Source: Desulfomonilaceae bacterium
GTDB lineage: Bacteria > Desulfobacterota > Desulfomonilia > Desulfomonilales > Desulfomonilaceae
Direction: 5' to 3'
NCBI GenBank assembly: GCA_031082285.1
Contig: JAVHLK010000025.1
Coordinates: 1 to 59,057, forward strand
Length of the DNA stretch: 59,057 bases
In this document: piece after piece, positions 1 through 9,255 of the stretch
How positions within the stretch are numbered: position 1 is the stretch's first letter
Layout of the letters: the number at the start of each line of letters is the position of its first letter
Position numbers and translations under genes: made by a program
Notes under the pieces: generated by a model
Seen by the model: the letters and a program-made list of their open reading frames with translations, nothing else
What the model was told of the DNA's origin: nothing
The model's database searches: none

Positions 1-2
1 AG

Positions 3-62
3 AGCAAGCACCTCCCCTTCTTCAAGGCGGGCAAAGAATTGAAGGAAAAACTGAACAAATGA
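3..62 (+). CDS. HU/IHF-family DNA-binding protein, C-terminal end only
   Basis: Only the last 19 codons and a TGA stop are inside the window. The peptide reads SKHLPFFKAGKELKEKLNK, which matches the conserved C-terminus of HU/IHF proteins (a V-P-x-F-K-x-G-K-E-L-K-like motif). These are small basic dimeric nucleoid proteins that bend DNA. The rest of the gene lies to the left of the window. It is on the same strand as the following gene, 93 bases away, and no terminator is evident between them. Confidence 0.75.
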   Translation, partial: SKHLPFFKAGKELKEKLNK

Positions 63-155
63 ACACGGTTGAGCCTCGAAGGCTTCGCACGATACGATCG
101 GTCCAATTGGAAACGGGCTTGCACGACTCGCCTGTATAAGCTAACCTGAGTTCTC

Positions 156-1172
156 ATGGATATCGGAACGCGAATTGCCGGGCACAAAGGATTCAAGTGG
201 ACGGCGGCGATGTTGGGGGGAGCCGCCATCCTCTTACTGGGGATTGGATCGAGTTTCCCGAGCTCAAAAAACGCCGGATCCTATTCTCGGGCACATTACG
301 TTTTCCCGCCACAAGTCAAAGAAAAGGGACTCAAATTCGCCGGCGTACCAATTCCTCTGGACCGCAGAGATGTTGCCGAGCGCGTGGTGGACCAAATCAA
401 CTACTTGCTCATGGACAGACGAGCCGGAACGATGCAGGTGTTCGATCGAATGGCCGTGTACGGCCCCATGATGAAGAAGATCCTGCACGATGAGAAAATC
501 CCCGCAGACCTGATTTACCTTTCGGCACTGGTGAGCAGTCTCCTTCCCAATGCAACGACGCGTTCGGGAGGGGTGGGTTGGTGGGCGCTCGGATCCGCGA
601 ACCAGAAGAGCGGCCCCTCCGCGGGACAGTGGGTCTCTACCAATGACTGGGACGATCGGCGAGACCCTGTTCTGTCCACGAGAATCGCATCGACGATCAT
701 GCAGGGACTGAGAAAGAGATATAGTAATGCGGACTGGTTACTGGTCGCTGCAGCCTTCGTTGATGGAGCCGACACCATCGATGCGGTTGCCAAGAAGGCG
801 CCGGGTTTTTCGTACTGGGACATGGTGATGCCGCCCTACTCGGAGATTCTGGTTCCGCGTCTCGTTGCATTGAAAATCATCGATACCCATCGCCAATTCT
901 ATGGCGTCGATATTCGCCCCATGTCGCCGCTTCAATACGACTTCCTCGATCGGCTCAAACTGGAGAAGGACTTGCCGCTGCACGTGGTTGCCAAATGGTG
1001 CCGAACCAATCCGCGGGCCTTATGGGAAATCAACCCGGGAGTCGATCCGTCGTCGGGGGTTCTTCCCAAACCCGACAAGAGGAGCCCATCCGGATTCCCC
1101 CTGCGCGTTCCCAAGGGGAACGGCAAGACGGTCCGGATGATGCTGCAGCGGGACGGGTACCTCTCGAAATGA
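156..1172 (+). CDS. Membrane-anchored lytic-transglycosylase-like protein, catalytic Glu missing
   Basis: 338 aa. A single hydrophobic segment at about residues 15-32 makes a signal anchor, placing the rest in the periplasm. Residues 112-150 (KIPADLIYLSALVSSLLP, then NATTRSGGVGWWALG) align with the SLT core of MltD-type murein transglycosylases. In the family this reads L-x-x-V-E-S-x-x-x-P-x-A-x-S-x-x-x-A-x-G-x-W-Q-F. The catalytic Glu, five residues before the conserved Pro, is Val126 here, and the W-Q-F Gln is also replaced. The C-terminal part (about 275-330) resembles a LysM-like wall-binding module. It is therefore more likely a peptidoglycan-binding or scaffold protein than an active enzyme. 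The ATG start is chosen because the signal anchor follows directly; the RBS is weak. Confidence 0.6.
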   Translation: MDIGTRIAGHKGFKWTAAMLGGAAILLLGIGSSFPSSKNAGSYSRAHYVFPPQVKEKGLKFAGVPIPLDRRDVAERVVDQINYLLMDRRAGTMQVFDRMAVYGPMMKKILHDEKIPADLIYLSALVSSLLPNATTRSGGVGWWALGSANQKSGPSAGQWVSTNDWDDRRDPVLSTRIASTIMQGLRKRYSNADWLLVAAAFVDGADTIDAVAKKAPGFSYWDMVMPPYSEILVPRLVALKIIDTHRQFYGVDIRPMSPLQYDFLDRLKLEKDLPLHVVAKWCRTNPRALWEINPGVDPSSGVLPKPDKRSPSGFPLRVPKGNGKTVRMMLQRDGYLSK

Positions 1173-1481
1173 CCTCCTCGAGTACGACGAAGCACGCCGA
1201 TGCGTCTCTGATTTAGACTCCTACTGCATTCATGCATTCCCGTGAGAGCCTTGCGAGTGGAGAAGACCGTCTCTCCAACGGACCCCGGCGGAAGTTCGGG
1301 GCGGGCTCCGGCGGCTTGCCATTGCTTTGTCATGCGTTGACCGCGGGGGGCGCCGCGACCCTTACGCGGAATGTCATTGCGATGAGCGGGCGAATCACTG
1401 CGGTCTTCTCGTCTCCGCTTTTTGTTGATATAATTTTCATGTCCGGATGACGGCGACTCTGATACTGTACGGAACGGAACG
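1173..1481. other. Intergenic region with weak promoter candidate
   Basis: No convincing gene. A perfect TATAAT lies at 1429-1434, preceded by a poor -35 (TTCTCG, 1406-1411) with 17-base spacing. It would start a transcript about 40 bases before the GTG of the next gene. Short open frames here have shadow-type Arg/Gly/Ser-rich composition. Confidence 0.4.
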
Positions 1482-2264
1482 GTGACAAGCAGCGCACAGA
1501 CGGAACTCTCGCACTTCAACCTCGTTGCTCACCTCTCTCGTATCGAAGATCGGCAACAGCGAGGCTATGCACTTGCTGCTCGTCTCAACGAACTGGGGCC
1601 GGACGAGGCCGTCTCCATCATTAGGCTCATACGACGCAAGGCACTCGACGGCCATCAGGATTCCGTCCGGCTCTATAATGGATTGATCTTTCGAAACGCT
1701 CTGTTTGAGGTTATCGGCCGATCCAAAATGTCGGAGTTGGTGAAGGTCGCAGAGAAAAGGGGGGAGTTTGAAGTACTTGCAGTCCTTGTCGACCTTCCCG
1801 ACGAAACGGACGGGGAAAGGCCTCATCAACCGTATCTGGACATTTCGCTCAGAGAGATTCCTTTGGGAATGAGAAAGACGCTTGCGAAATCACCCGATTT
1901 CAAACTCATTCAGCGAGTTGCAAGAGATCAGGACTATCGGGTAATCGAACACCTCTTGAACAACCCGAGACTCACCGAAAGGGATGTCGTACGTATCGGT
2001 TCCACCCGGCCGACCTCTCCCAAGGTCCTTGAAGTCATATACAATCACCCGAGATGGATATCTCGCTATTCGGTGAAGAAGACCATCGTATGCAATCCAT
2101 ATGCGCCGATTTCACTCGCCCTGAGGTTGCTGACGTTTCTCACTCTCCAAGATCTGGAACTGGTCTGCACCATGACGGAACTTTCCCCGCTCCTCGTTGC
2201 CGAGGCCGAGAAGGTTCTGCAGAAAAAGGGGGGGAATCGAACGGTCGAGTATCGATTGGAATGA
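1482..2264 (+). CDS. Hypothetical helical-repeat (HEAT-like) protein
   Basis: 260 aa, starting at GTG behind a GGAACG-like Shine-Dalgarno. I do not recognise the family with certainty. The sequence is helix-rich, with repeated units of roughly 30 residues around L/I-x-x-L-x-x-N/P-x-L-T (for example RVIEHLLNNPRLTERDVVRI, and then VLEVIYNHPRWISR). This is typical of alpha-solenoid proteins related to HEAT or DUF2336. There is no signal peptide or membrane segment, so it is probably a cytosolic protein-protein interaction module. The next gene starts 13 bases downstream with its own strong RBS, so the two are probably co-transcribed. Function unknown. Confidence 0.6.
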   Translation: MTSSAQTELSHFNLVAHLSRIEDRQQRGYALAARLNELGPDEAVSIIRLIRRKALDGHQDSVRLYNGLIFRNALFEVIGRSKMSELVKVAEKRGEFEVLAVLVDLPDETDGERPHQPYLDISLREIPLGMRKTLAKSPDFKLIQRVARDQDYRVIEHLLNNPRLTERDVVRIGSTRPTSPKVLEVIYNHPRWISRYSVKKTIVCNPYAPISLALRLLTFLTLQDLELVCTMTELSPLLVAEAEKVLQKKGGNRTVEYRLE

Positions 2265-2277
2265 GCGGGAGGCCCAT

Positions 2278-2841
2278 ATGGCGCACTATATTATCGGCAC
2301 GGCAGTAATCGTCCTGATCTACTTCTGCTTTTTCATAGTCATTTTTTCACCGACCATTTACGCGTTCTGGATCTACCTGGTGGGCAAGAAGGTAAAGCTC
2401 AGGAAGAAGGGACTGTTCAGGACCGCGCTGATGACCCTGTGCATTAACGTGGTCGTGGCCTATTTTCTCACTCACTTGGCTTTCGATTACTTCCTCGTGT
2501 CCAAAATGGCCGAGAAACAGGCTCTCGCGGAACAAGCATTGCGAAGCGCCGTCGTGTCACAGAAGGAGTACTTTAGCTCCCACGGACGGTACTATTCGGT
2601 GGGGCCGGTCCGAGGCCCCTATCGGGACGACCACGGTCTCACAGTGCACAAGGACGTGATCGTGTCGGTGGAGCCTCAATGGGACAGGCACCGGAAGAAG
2701 GAAACATTCCAAGCCTATGCACTTCACGTCTGGGGGAGAGACGTCATAACCGCCACACAAGACGGCAAGGTCGTTCAAGTCCCTGAAGACTCGGCCGTTT
2801 CCGCATCCGTGCGTTCCAAACTTATCAACAGCACAAGATAA
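2278..2841 (+). CDS. Hypothetical two-TM membrane protein with pilin-like C-terminal region
   Basis: 187 aa from the ATG at 2278, which has GAGCGGGAGG upstream; a longer in-frame extension from 2197 would overlap the previous gene and is rejected. Residues about 3-28 (IIGTAVIVLIYFCFFIVIF) and 45-67 are transmembrane. The following stretch EQALRSAVVSQKEYFSSHGR-YY resembles the segment after the N-terminal helix in type IV pilin-like proteins (A-x-x-A-Q-x-x-Y-x-x-x-x-x-Y). Beyond that is a small beta-rich periplasmic domain. No prepilin peptidase site (G-F-T-L-x-E) is present. Function unknown. Confidence 0.6.
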   Translation: MAHYIIGTAVIVLIYFCFFIVIFSPTIYAFWIYLVGKKVKLRKKGLFRTALMTLCINVVVAYFLTHLAFDYFLVSKMAEKQALAEQALRSAVVSQKEYFSSHGRYYSVGPVRGPYRDDHGLTVHKDVIVSVEPQWDRHRKKETFQAYALHVWGRDVITATQDGKVVQVPEDSAVSASVRSKLINSTR

Positions 2842-2937
2842 CTGCAAAGCGGGCTCATTTGCGCCTTGAAGCTTGATCTTCGATGTACTATAATCCGGCA
2901 TCCCTTGGGACCTACGTTTCGCGCTGAGACACGAACC

Positions 2938-5592
2938 ATGAAACGATTCCTTGAGAAGTATCTCAAAATCTATGTGCACGAGTCCTCCCGGTTCCTCTGG
3001 CTGGCGTCGATTTTCTTCGTGATCTTCTTCGTCACCGCGATCTTTCGTACTTACGTCGACGCCGCATTCCTCAAACGTTATGGTCCCCAGTATATCCCTT
3101 GGATGCTCGTCATCAACGCCCTGATGACCTTCGTCGTCTTCGCCGTCGCGGAGAGACTTGGACGACGATTCGTCGATCATGTTCTTCTCTCCGGTTTTCT
3201 CATGGTGTATGCCGCATCGGTCATCATTCTGTTCTTCATGGTCACTGCAGACATCTCAATTGCCTACCCTATTTTGTATCAACTTCTCTACCTGCTGGAT
3301 TCCGTCCTGCTTGTCTATTTGTGGAATATCGCCGGCGACTTGTTCGATACTCGTCAGGGAAAACGGATCTTCCCCATGGTCACATCCAGTCAGGTGCTGG
3401 GAACGACCCTGGGAAGCTTCGCGACCAAGCCGATCACGCTTCTTATCGGAGAAGACCCGACGCTGATTCTGTTCGGAGTCGTATGCCTTGTGACCGCACT
3501 GTATCTTGCCAAGACCGGAGCGCAAGTAGTCGGACACGCGGTACCGAAGGCCGCCACTGCGAAATCCGCGTCCAGGAAGCTGACCGAAGTCCCGGGACTC
3601 ATGGCAAAGTATCCCATCATTCGATACTTGATTATCACCGGCATCGCGCCGAACTTGCTTTTGCCCATATTCTTCTATCAATTCAGCATAATAGCCAACA
3701 ACACCTTCACCTCGGAACAGTCTCTCATATCCTTCTTGAGTATATTCCGAGGCATAACCACGCTTACCACCTTTGTGCTCCTGTTTTTTGTGGGAAGGAT
3801 GTATCAGTCGATCGGACTCACCAATTCCTCACTCGTACATCCAATTAATTTCTCCCTGATTTTCGCTTCCTTGACCGCCTTCTTCAACATCTATGTCGCG
3901 TGTTACGGCCAATTCACGGTGATCCTTATCCAGCGTGCCATCGCCGGACCCGTGAACAAGGTGCTCTTCAACGTAATTCCGGCGGACCTGGCGGTGTGGA
4001 GTCGAACGTTCGTCCGCGGGACCGTGCTCAAGATAGGCATGTTGACCGGTTCCATACTGATGATCGTCCTCAAACCCGTTTTGAGCGCCCAGTATTTCTC
4101 CGTCATCGCTTTTGCGGTCGCCGTATATTGGGTGATAGAGACCCTGATCTTCAGGAAACACTACAAGCGAATCCTCAAACAGGTGATCGTCGAGAAACAG
4201 ATAGACTTCGACCAGGTTGAATCCGTTCGGACATTCGACAGCGGCGGCGCGGCCATGGAATTGGGGCCTGTTTCCGTGGAGGACAGAAAAGAGGAAAGGG
4301 CGCCCGCCGCGGCCAGAATGCTGCCGGAGATGGAGCCTGAAGTGGCCCTGAAACTGCTCGATGACCCCAACCCGTCAACCCGGGCCGAAGCAGCTGCAGC
4401 GTTCATCGCCAATAAGGACATTCGGGCTGTGGCCAAGTTGGTCAGGTGCCTCGAAGATACGGACGGTGATGTCCGAGAGGCGGCCATGGAAGCCTTGATG
4501 GGGTATCAGGAGAAGATCCTTCCATTTTTGGAGGCGTCGCTGGTTGAGGCTCGCCCGAGGACCAAACAGGGGATTCTCGAAGTCATCAGGCTTGCCGGTC
4601 TCAAGGAATTCGAGATGATACCGTTTCTCGGCAAGGAATTGGAGCAGGCCTACGCCAACCTGGTGGCGATTCGGCGTCTGGATGCCATGGAACCCACCGA
4701 AAGTGTGAAGTTGCTCAAACAACATCTCAAGGAACTCAACGAGGAGACGCTGAGTCTCATCTTCTATGCCCTGTGGGTCTCGGTGGCCGACATGAGACTC
4801 ATGTACCTGGCCTTGAAGTCCGAAACGGCCTCCATCGCGATCGAACTCGTGGAGAATTCCATATCCAAAGAGATGTCGCCTTATCTGATTCCTCTCATCG
4901 AGGACGTTCCGCTCAATGAGAAGATCGAGAAAGGCAAGTCGGTCTTTCCCTTGATCCGCAAGGAAACGGACGAACGAGTACTGACGTACCTGGCGGGTTC
5001 CCAAGACCCCGTTGCGCGAATGCTTGCTCTGTTTGTCATGGCGGAGATCCGGGATGGGAATACCTATGTTCCTATTATCGAGACCTTATTGAACGATGAG
5101 TTCGGCTATGTGCGGGAGCTTGCCGATTACGCCATGAAGCGGACCATGAACGAGGTAGTTGACATGCCCGATGTTATCTCAAGGATCAACACATTGAAGG
5201 ACTTCGGCATCTTTGACGGGATGGGAATCCGTGAACTCCACGCCATCGCGTCGGTAGTGAACGTTGAGACCTTCAAGCCCGGAGACGTTATGATTCGTGA
5301 AGGCGAGGAAAACTCGTCGATCTATCTCGTTGTGACCGGCAAGGTGACTATCTTCACGGGATTCGGCACTGAAACTCAGAAGGAGAAAGTGACCATAGGG
5401 AGCGGATCGTTTCTGGGCGAACTGAGCCTCTTCACCCGATTGGCGCCAAATGCCACGTGTGTCGCAGCGGAGGAGACCGTAGCCTACGTGCTGCGCCACC
5501 ATCAATTCCAGGAGATAATGAGGGTCTATCCTCAAATAGGCATCAATCTGTGCCGATTCTTCACAATGAAACTGAGACAGACTTCCTACTGA
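2938..5592 (+). CDS. ATP/ADP-translocase-like membrane protein fused to HEAT repeats and a cyclic-nucleotide-binding domain
   Basis: 884 aa from the ATG at 2938 (an upstream in-frame ATG at 2866 adds 24 non-hydrophobic residues and has no RBS). Residues 15-400 form about 12 membrane helices and resemble the NTT/TLC nucleotide transporter fold (IFFVIFFVTAIFRTYVDAAF, later YGPQYIPWMLVINALM). Residues about 461-740 contain HEAT-like repeats (ALKLLDDPNPSTRAEAAAAF; CLEDTDGDVREAAMEAL). Residues about 755-880 are a CRP-type cNMP-binding domain with the phosphate-binding-cassette-like stretch GSGSFLGELSLFTRLAPNAT. In NTTs of intracellular parasites this fold swaps ATP for ADP. In free-living bacteria the substrate is unknown, and a sensory or regulated transporter is a fair inference. 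The next genes converge on it. Confidence 0.75.
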   Translation: MKRFLEKYLKIYVHESSRFLWLASIFFVIFFVTAIFRTYVDAAFLKRYGPQYIPWMLVINALMTFVVFAVAERLGRRFVDHVLLSGFLMVYAASVIILFFMVTADISIAYPILYQLLYLLDSVLLVYLWNIAGDLFDTRQGKRIFPMVTSSQVLGTTLGSFATKPITLLIGEDPTLILFGVVCLVTALYLAKTGAQVVGHAVPKAATAKSASRKLTEVPGLMAKYPIIRYLIITGIAPNLLLPIFFYQFSIIANNTFTSEQSLISFLSIFRGITTLTTFVLLFFVGRMYQSIGLTNSSLVHPINFSLIFASLTAFFNIYVACYGQFTVILIQRAIAGPVNKVLFNVIPADLAVWSRTFVRGTVLKIGMLTGSILMIVLKPVLSAQYFSVIAFAVAVYWVIETLIFRKHYKRILKQVIVEKQIDFDQVESVRTFDSGGAAMELGPVSVEDRKEERAPAAARMLPEMEPEVALKLLDDPNPSTRAEAAAAFIANKDIRAVAKLVRCLEDTDGDVREAAMEALMGYQEKILPFLEASLVEARPRTKQGILEVIRLAGLKEFEMIPFLGKELEQAYANLVAIRRLDAMEPTESVKLLKQHLKELNEETLSLIFYALWVSVADMRLMYLALKSETASIAIELVENSISKEMSPYLIPLIEDVPLNEKIEKGKSVFPLIRKETDERVLTYLAGSQDPVARMLALFVMAEIRDGNTYVPIIETLLNDEFGYVRELADYAMKRTMNEVVDMPDVISRINTLKDFGIFDGMGIRELHAIASVVNVETFKPGDVMIREGEENSSIYLVVTGKVTIFTGFGTETQKEKVTIGSGSFLGELSLFTRLAPNATCVAAEETVAYVLRHHQFQEIMRVYPQIGINLCRFFTMKLRQTSY

Positions 5593-5744
5593 CATCGCAT
5601 TCGGTCGGTGTGACCACGATCGCCGGATCTACGTCCCGCACCCCCCTCGCCCGGGCGGCGTTGAGTATAACCCAATACGCCCATGGGACGAGTCCTCTTC
5701 AGGCCTCATTTTCCCTTCCCGGCGGCCATTCCGATCCGTAACGA

Positions 5745-6932
5745 CTATTGCACCCTGCAAGCCGCGTCGAGAAACTCTTTGCCGAACGGCGAAAGTTCTC
5801 TGAGAAATTCTATAATTCCGGGAAGTTCTGCGATCACGTACGAAATCTCGTCGTCCGTCGTGTACCTGGACAAGGAAAAGCGTATCGATCCATGCACCGC
5901 GGTAAAAGGGACGCCCATTGCACGCAGGACATGGGAGGGCTCCAGGGAGCCGGACGTGCACGCCGATCCCGAGGATGCACAGATCCCCTTGTCGTCCATC
6001 CTCATCAGGATCGCTTCGCCTTCGACGAACTCGAACGCGATATTAAGAGTATTGGGAAGTCTGGAACCAATCTTACCGTTCACCCGTGCGGAAGGAATTG
6101 TCTGCAGGAGGCCTTCCTGCAGTCGGTCCCTCATGGCCCCAACGCGTTGGTATTCATCATGGATCGCGGCCAGGGCCAACCGTGCCGCCTCGCCAATACC
6201 GACCACTCCCGGTACGTTCGTGGTACCTCCACGACGGTCCGCCTCCTGGTGTCCGCCGATGACGAAAGGGGAAAACCTCGTGCCCTTCCTCACATAGAGT
6301 GCTCCGATGCCTTTTGGCCCGTGGAACTTGTGACCGGACAGTGCGAGGAGGCTCACGTCCGTCGATGCCAAATCCATGGGGATCTTGCCCACCGCCTGAA
6401 CCGCATCGGTGTGCATGAGTGCGCCGTGTTCCGCGGCCGCCTCCGCAATCCGCTGAATCGGGAATATCACGCCGGTTTCGTTGTTCGCCCACATGACGGA
6501 GACCACCGCGGTTTGGTCCGTGATCTTGGATCGCACTTCGTCCATGTCCAGCATCCCGTCCTTGTCCACGGAAAGCCAACGGACAGTGTAGCCCTTGAAA
6601 CGTGCCAGGTGTTTGCAAAGATTCAATATTGCGGGATGTTCAACCCGAGTGGCGACGATCTCCTTCCGGTGAGGCATGGTTGCCAACGCACTGAGAATTG
6701 CCGTCGAGTCGGATTCCGTACCTCCCGACGTGAAGACGATCTCCTGAGGAGCGGCCCCCAGCAGCGCTGCAACGTGCTCTCGCGCCCTGGCCACGTCGCG
6801 GGCCACGTTTCCGCCGAAGGAGTGCATACTTGACGGATTGCCGTACCGCTCCGAAAAGAACGGTGCCATCGCGTCAAAGACTTCGGGAGCCACCATCGTG
6901 GTCGCATTGTTGTCGAGGTAAACGGTTTTCAT
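5745..6932 (-). CDS. nifS: Cysteine desulfurase NifS
   Basis: 395 aa, a PLP enzyme that takes sulfur from L-cysteine for Fe-S cluster building. Visible signatures: N-terminal YLDNNATT; GGTESDS (69-76); His99 in RVEHPAI; the PLP lysine K202 in LSGHKFHGPKG; and the persulfide cysteine C325 in SSGSACTSGSLEP. The short Cys loop and SGSACTSG sequence mark the NifS/IscS group rather than SufS. Its ATG overlaps the end of nifU by 4 bases (ATGA), so the pair is translationally coupled. Full length for the family. Confidence 0.95.
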   Translation of the reverse strand: MKTVYLDNNATTMVAPEVFDAMAPFFSERYGNPSSMHSFGGNVARDVARAREHVAALLGAAPQEIVFTSGGTESDSTAILSALATMPHRKEIVATRVEHPAILNLCKHLARFKGYTVRWLSVDKDGMLDMDEVRSKITDQTAVVSVMWANNETGVIFPIQRIAEAAAEHGALMHTDAVQAVGKIPMDLASTDVSLLALSGHKFHGPKGIGALYVRKGTRFSPFVIGGHQEADRRGGTTNVPGVVGIGEAARLALAAIHDEYQRVGAMRDRLQEGLLQTIPSARVNGKIGSRLPNTLNIAFEFVEGEAILMRMDDKGICASSGSACTSGSLEPSHVLRAMGVPFTAVHGSIRFSLSRYTTDDEISYVIAELPGIIEFLRELSPFGKEFLDAACRVQ

Positions 6933-7777
6933 CCGGCCACCTCCTCAACGATCAGGTCGGGATGCACCAATTCCCTCAGCTTAGACTCAATACCCGATTT
7001 CGTCAGTTGAGAGCTTGGACAGGACGTGCACATGCCCCGCAAGGCAACCGACACCGTGTTCCCGTCCACATCCACAAGTTCCACATCCCCTCCATCCCGC
7101 TGAAGCAATGGTCTGATCTCGGCCTCCACGACTTCCTGGATCTTCGCTATCTTCTGAATATTGGTCATCGCCTTGACCGGTTTGCGTACCTCGGCTCCTT
7201 CCTTCCCGTGTTCCCCTCGGACTTGGGCAATGAGTTCCTCGATCTTTTCGTGACACAGGCCGCAACCTCCGCCCGCCTTCGTGTAATGAGTAACCTGCTC
7301 GACCGTGGTAAGATTGTTCTCCCTCACCTCTTTCTTGATCTGCTCGTCGGTGACGCCAAAGCATTCACACACCAAGTTCCCCTCCAACTGTTCTCTTGGA
7401 GTCGGCTCGTCTCGGTAACATGCGACCGCGGCATGGAACGCGTCGCGGCCCATGACGGAGCAGTGCATCTTTTCCTCAGGCAGTCCTCCCAGAAACTCGG
7501 CAATATCCTGGTTGGTGATCTTCAAGGCTTCGTCAACGGTTTTCCCTTTGATCATTTCGGTCAGCGCACTGCTCGACGCAATCGCACTTCCACATCCGAA
7601 TGTCTGAAATCTGGCGTCGACTATCTTATCGGATTCGGGATCGATCTTGAGAAAGAGCTTGAGCGCGTCTCCGCAAGCCAACGACCCCACTTCCCCGACC
7701 GCGTCGTAGTCCTTGATTTCCCCGACATTGCGGGGATGAAAGAAATGGTCCTTGAGTTTTTCGCTGTATTCCCACAT
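6929..7777 (-). CDS. nifU: Fe-S scaffold NifU (IscU, BFD-like and Nfu domains)
   Basis: 282 aa from the ATG at 7777, which follows AAGAGGTGG; a 24-aa extension to 7846 lacks an RBS. Three domains in order. IscU scaffold, 1-125: cluster cysteines C35 (GSLACGDAL), C61 (FGCGSA), C105 (MHCSVMG). Central [2Fe-2S] BFD-like domain: C136, C138, C171, C174 (CECFG and GGGCGLC). C-terminal Nfu domain with the C249-x-x-C252 motif (RGMCTSCPSS). This is the full nitrogenase-type layout, although no nif structural genes are nearby. In many anaerobes NifUS serves general Fe-S biogenesis, which fits an organism with several ferredoxin-type enzymes. Confidence 0.95.
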   Translation of the reverse strand: MWEYSEKLKDHFFHPRNVGEIKDYDAVGEVGSLACGDALKLFLKIDPESDKIVDARFQTFGCGSAIASSSALTEMIKGKTVDEALKITNQDIAEFLGGLPEEKMHCSVMGRDAFHAAVACYRDEPTPREQLEGNLVCECFGVTDEQIKKEVRENNLTTVEQVTHYTKAGGGCGLCHEKIEELIAQVRGEHGKEGAEVRKPVKAMTNIQKIAKIQEVVEAEIRPLLQRDGGDVELVDVDGNTVSVALRGMCTSCPSSQLTKSGIESKLRELVHPDLIVEEVAG

Positions 7778-8328
7778 GAGCCACCTCTTGTTGCTTTTGT
7801 CTTGCTTACACGCATCACACCGGATGTCTGCACACCGCGTCGTCACCGCGGCTCATCCCTGCTCGAAGGATCTCAATAAAAAGATGCGCACACGGCCTGA
7901 AAGGTTCAAGTCATTTCTGAGGCTCACGGCGAAATAGAGGCCGACGAAGTCGCCGCTCGGAAATTGTTCGGAACTTTTCCCCCACCGGGAGCCTCTCATC
8001 AGAAAGGATGGGACAGTTCGTACGCCTGAAGTCTTTGGACCGGCCCAAGTTGATTTGTGTGGCCTCGAATGCTAAAGTGGCTTGTTCGCCGGTGCGAAGA
8101 CATGGTAATAGTTATGGGCCGTGAGCGGCGCGGGAGGTCTAATTGGTGCGGCGATGCCGCGCGAGAGGTGCGGACGATGCGGTCGGGATCGCCCGCATGG
8201 AGCGAGACTTCTCTATAAAGGGGCCGCAAGACTTGTCAATTGCGCTATCTTGACGTCACATTGGTACGGCAGCCTCAGCGGACTCGGCCGAGACCCGGTC
8301 AATAAAATCCGGAAGCGCAGCGAATGTC
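7778..8328. other. Divergent intergenic region, no gene seen
   Basis: 551 bases between the divergent nifU and a lipoprotein gene. It must hold both promoters, but I see no consensus-quality -35/-10 pair and no IscR-like palindrome. Short open frames here have no protein-like composition. Confidence 0.4.
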
Positions 8329-9162
8329 ATGGGTTTCTTGCTCATCAAGAAATTGAGAGACGTGTTCCTCGTCATCTTCAGCCTGACGGTTGTTCTAGCC
8401 TGTTCTTCATCCGCTCCATTTAAGCAGAGCGACTTGGAGACCGTCATGGAGGAGATGGAGCGAAAAGCGTACCTTGTGAGACAGTTCACCGTGCAATTTG
8501 TCAAGACGCGCTCGTCTCCCATCTTCGAAAAAGAACTGAAGGTCGACGGCCGTCTGGTCTTCCAGAAGCTTTCCAAGACATGGCTTACGTTGAAGGGGGA
8601 TGTCAATGTGGAGGTCCTCTCAGACGGTCGATTCATCAAGATCGTTCACGACGACACCGATGAGGAGATATTCAGCGTACGCGGGCACCGCGATATGACC
8701 AGGTTCGCGGACCCGTTGATGATCCTGATCGACAGCCTGGGGAACGGCGGCCTCCGAGATCTTGCCATTGTGCAGACCGTGCGGAATCATGATTCCAGAA
8801 TGGTGGAAATCGATCCTTCAAAGGAGAACCGCATGGAAAGAATTGAAAGAGTCTTCCTGTGGTTGTCGCATTACGGCGAGATCGAGAGAGTCCGCATCCT
8901 GTTCAAAGACGGCGGAACCGACGACACGGTATTCAAGTCTTGGTCCGTGCTGTCGGAGGACGCACCTGAGATCGGCGAGCTCAACCACAGGCTGAAGACC
9001 GTATCCGTCATACGGGGTCCCGGAATTCGTGGAGACGGGGAAAATACGATGCAGGCGCTCGCAAGAGAAGATCCTTTCGCCGAACCTCTTGCCCTGCACA
9101 AACCGATCACGGTGGACGATTTCGGCTTGAACGTCGGCACCGGTGTGCTGACGCTTCCGTAG
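8329..9162 (+). CDS. Predicted lipoprotein, LolA-like outer-membrane carrier fold
   Basis: 277 aa. The signal sequence ends in a lipobox, VVLAC with the acylated Cys at residue 25, so the mature protein is membrane-anchored and periplasm-facing. The mature N-terminus (DLETVMEEMERKAYLVRQFTVQFVKTRSSPIF, interrupted here only for description) matches the pattern of LolA/DUF4292-type proteins: a helix, then a beta-sheet 'F-x-Q-x-K' strand and G-R-L-x-F-x-K. That fold binds lipid acyl chains. A specific lipoprotein or lipid cargo is an inference from fold only. The extra 45 residues at the C-terminus (after SVIRGPGIRG) are not part of LolA. Confidence 0.55.
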   Translation: MGFLLIKKLRDVFLVIFSLTVVLACSSSAPFKQSDLETVMEEMERKAYLVRQFTVQFVKTRSSPIFEKELKVDGRLVFQKLSKTWLTLKGDVNVEVLSDGRFIKIVHDDTDEEIFSVRGHRDMTRFADPLMILIDSLGNGGLRDLAIVQTVRNHDSRMVEIDPSKENRMERIERVFLWLSHYGEIERVRILFKDGGTDDTVFKSWSVLSEDAPEIGELNHRLKTVSVIRGPGIRGDGENTMQALAREDPFAEPLALHKPITVDDFGLNVGTGVLTLP

Positions 9163-9192
9163 TGCTCGGCATCTTGGTGCTGTGTGGCGCAA

Positions 9193-9237
9193 ATACGGTG
9201 TCGAATTCACGGCAATTATTCGTGATTTGGCAGCGCC
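9193..9237. repeat. Dispersed intergenic repeat A, copy 1
   Basis: Shares ACGGTGTCGAATTCACG, then (n)nAATTAT and TTGGCAG...CGCCGG, with the copy at 9953-10000. The two copies bracket the two small genes at 9477-9924. Confidence 0.6.
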
Positions 9238-9255
9238 GGCGTCCGTGCCGGTTTG

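Noticed and set aside
932-1519. 195-codon minus-strand frame across the intergenic region after the MltD-like gene
   Set aside because: Overlaps two plus-strand genes, Arg/Ser-rich, no RBS.
6830-7879. 349-codon frame opposite nifU
   Set aside because: Shadow of nifU, no RBS and no protein-like motif.
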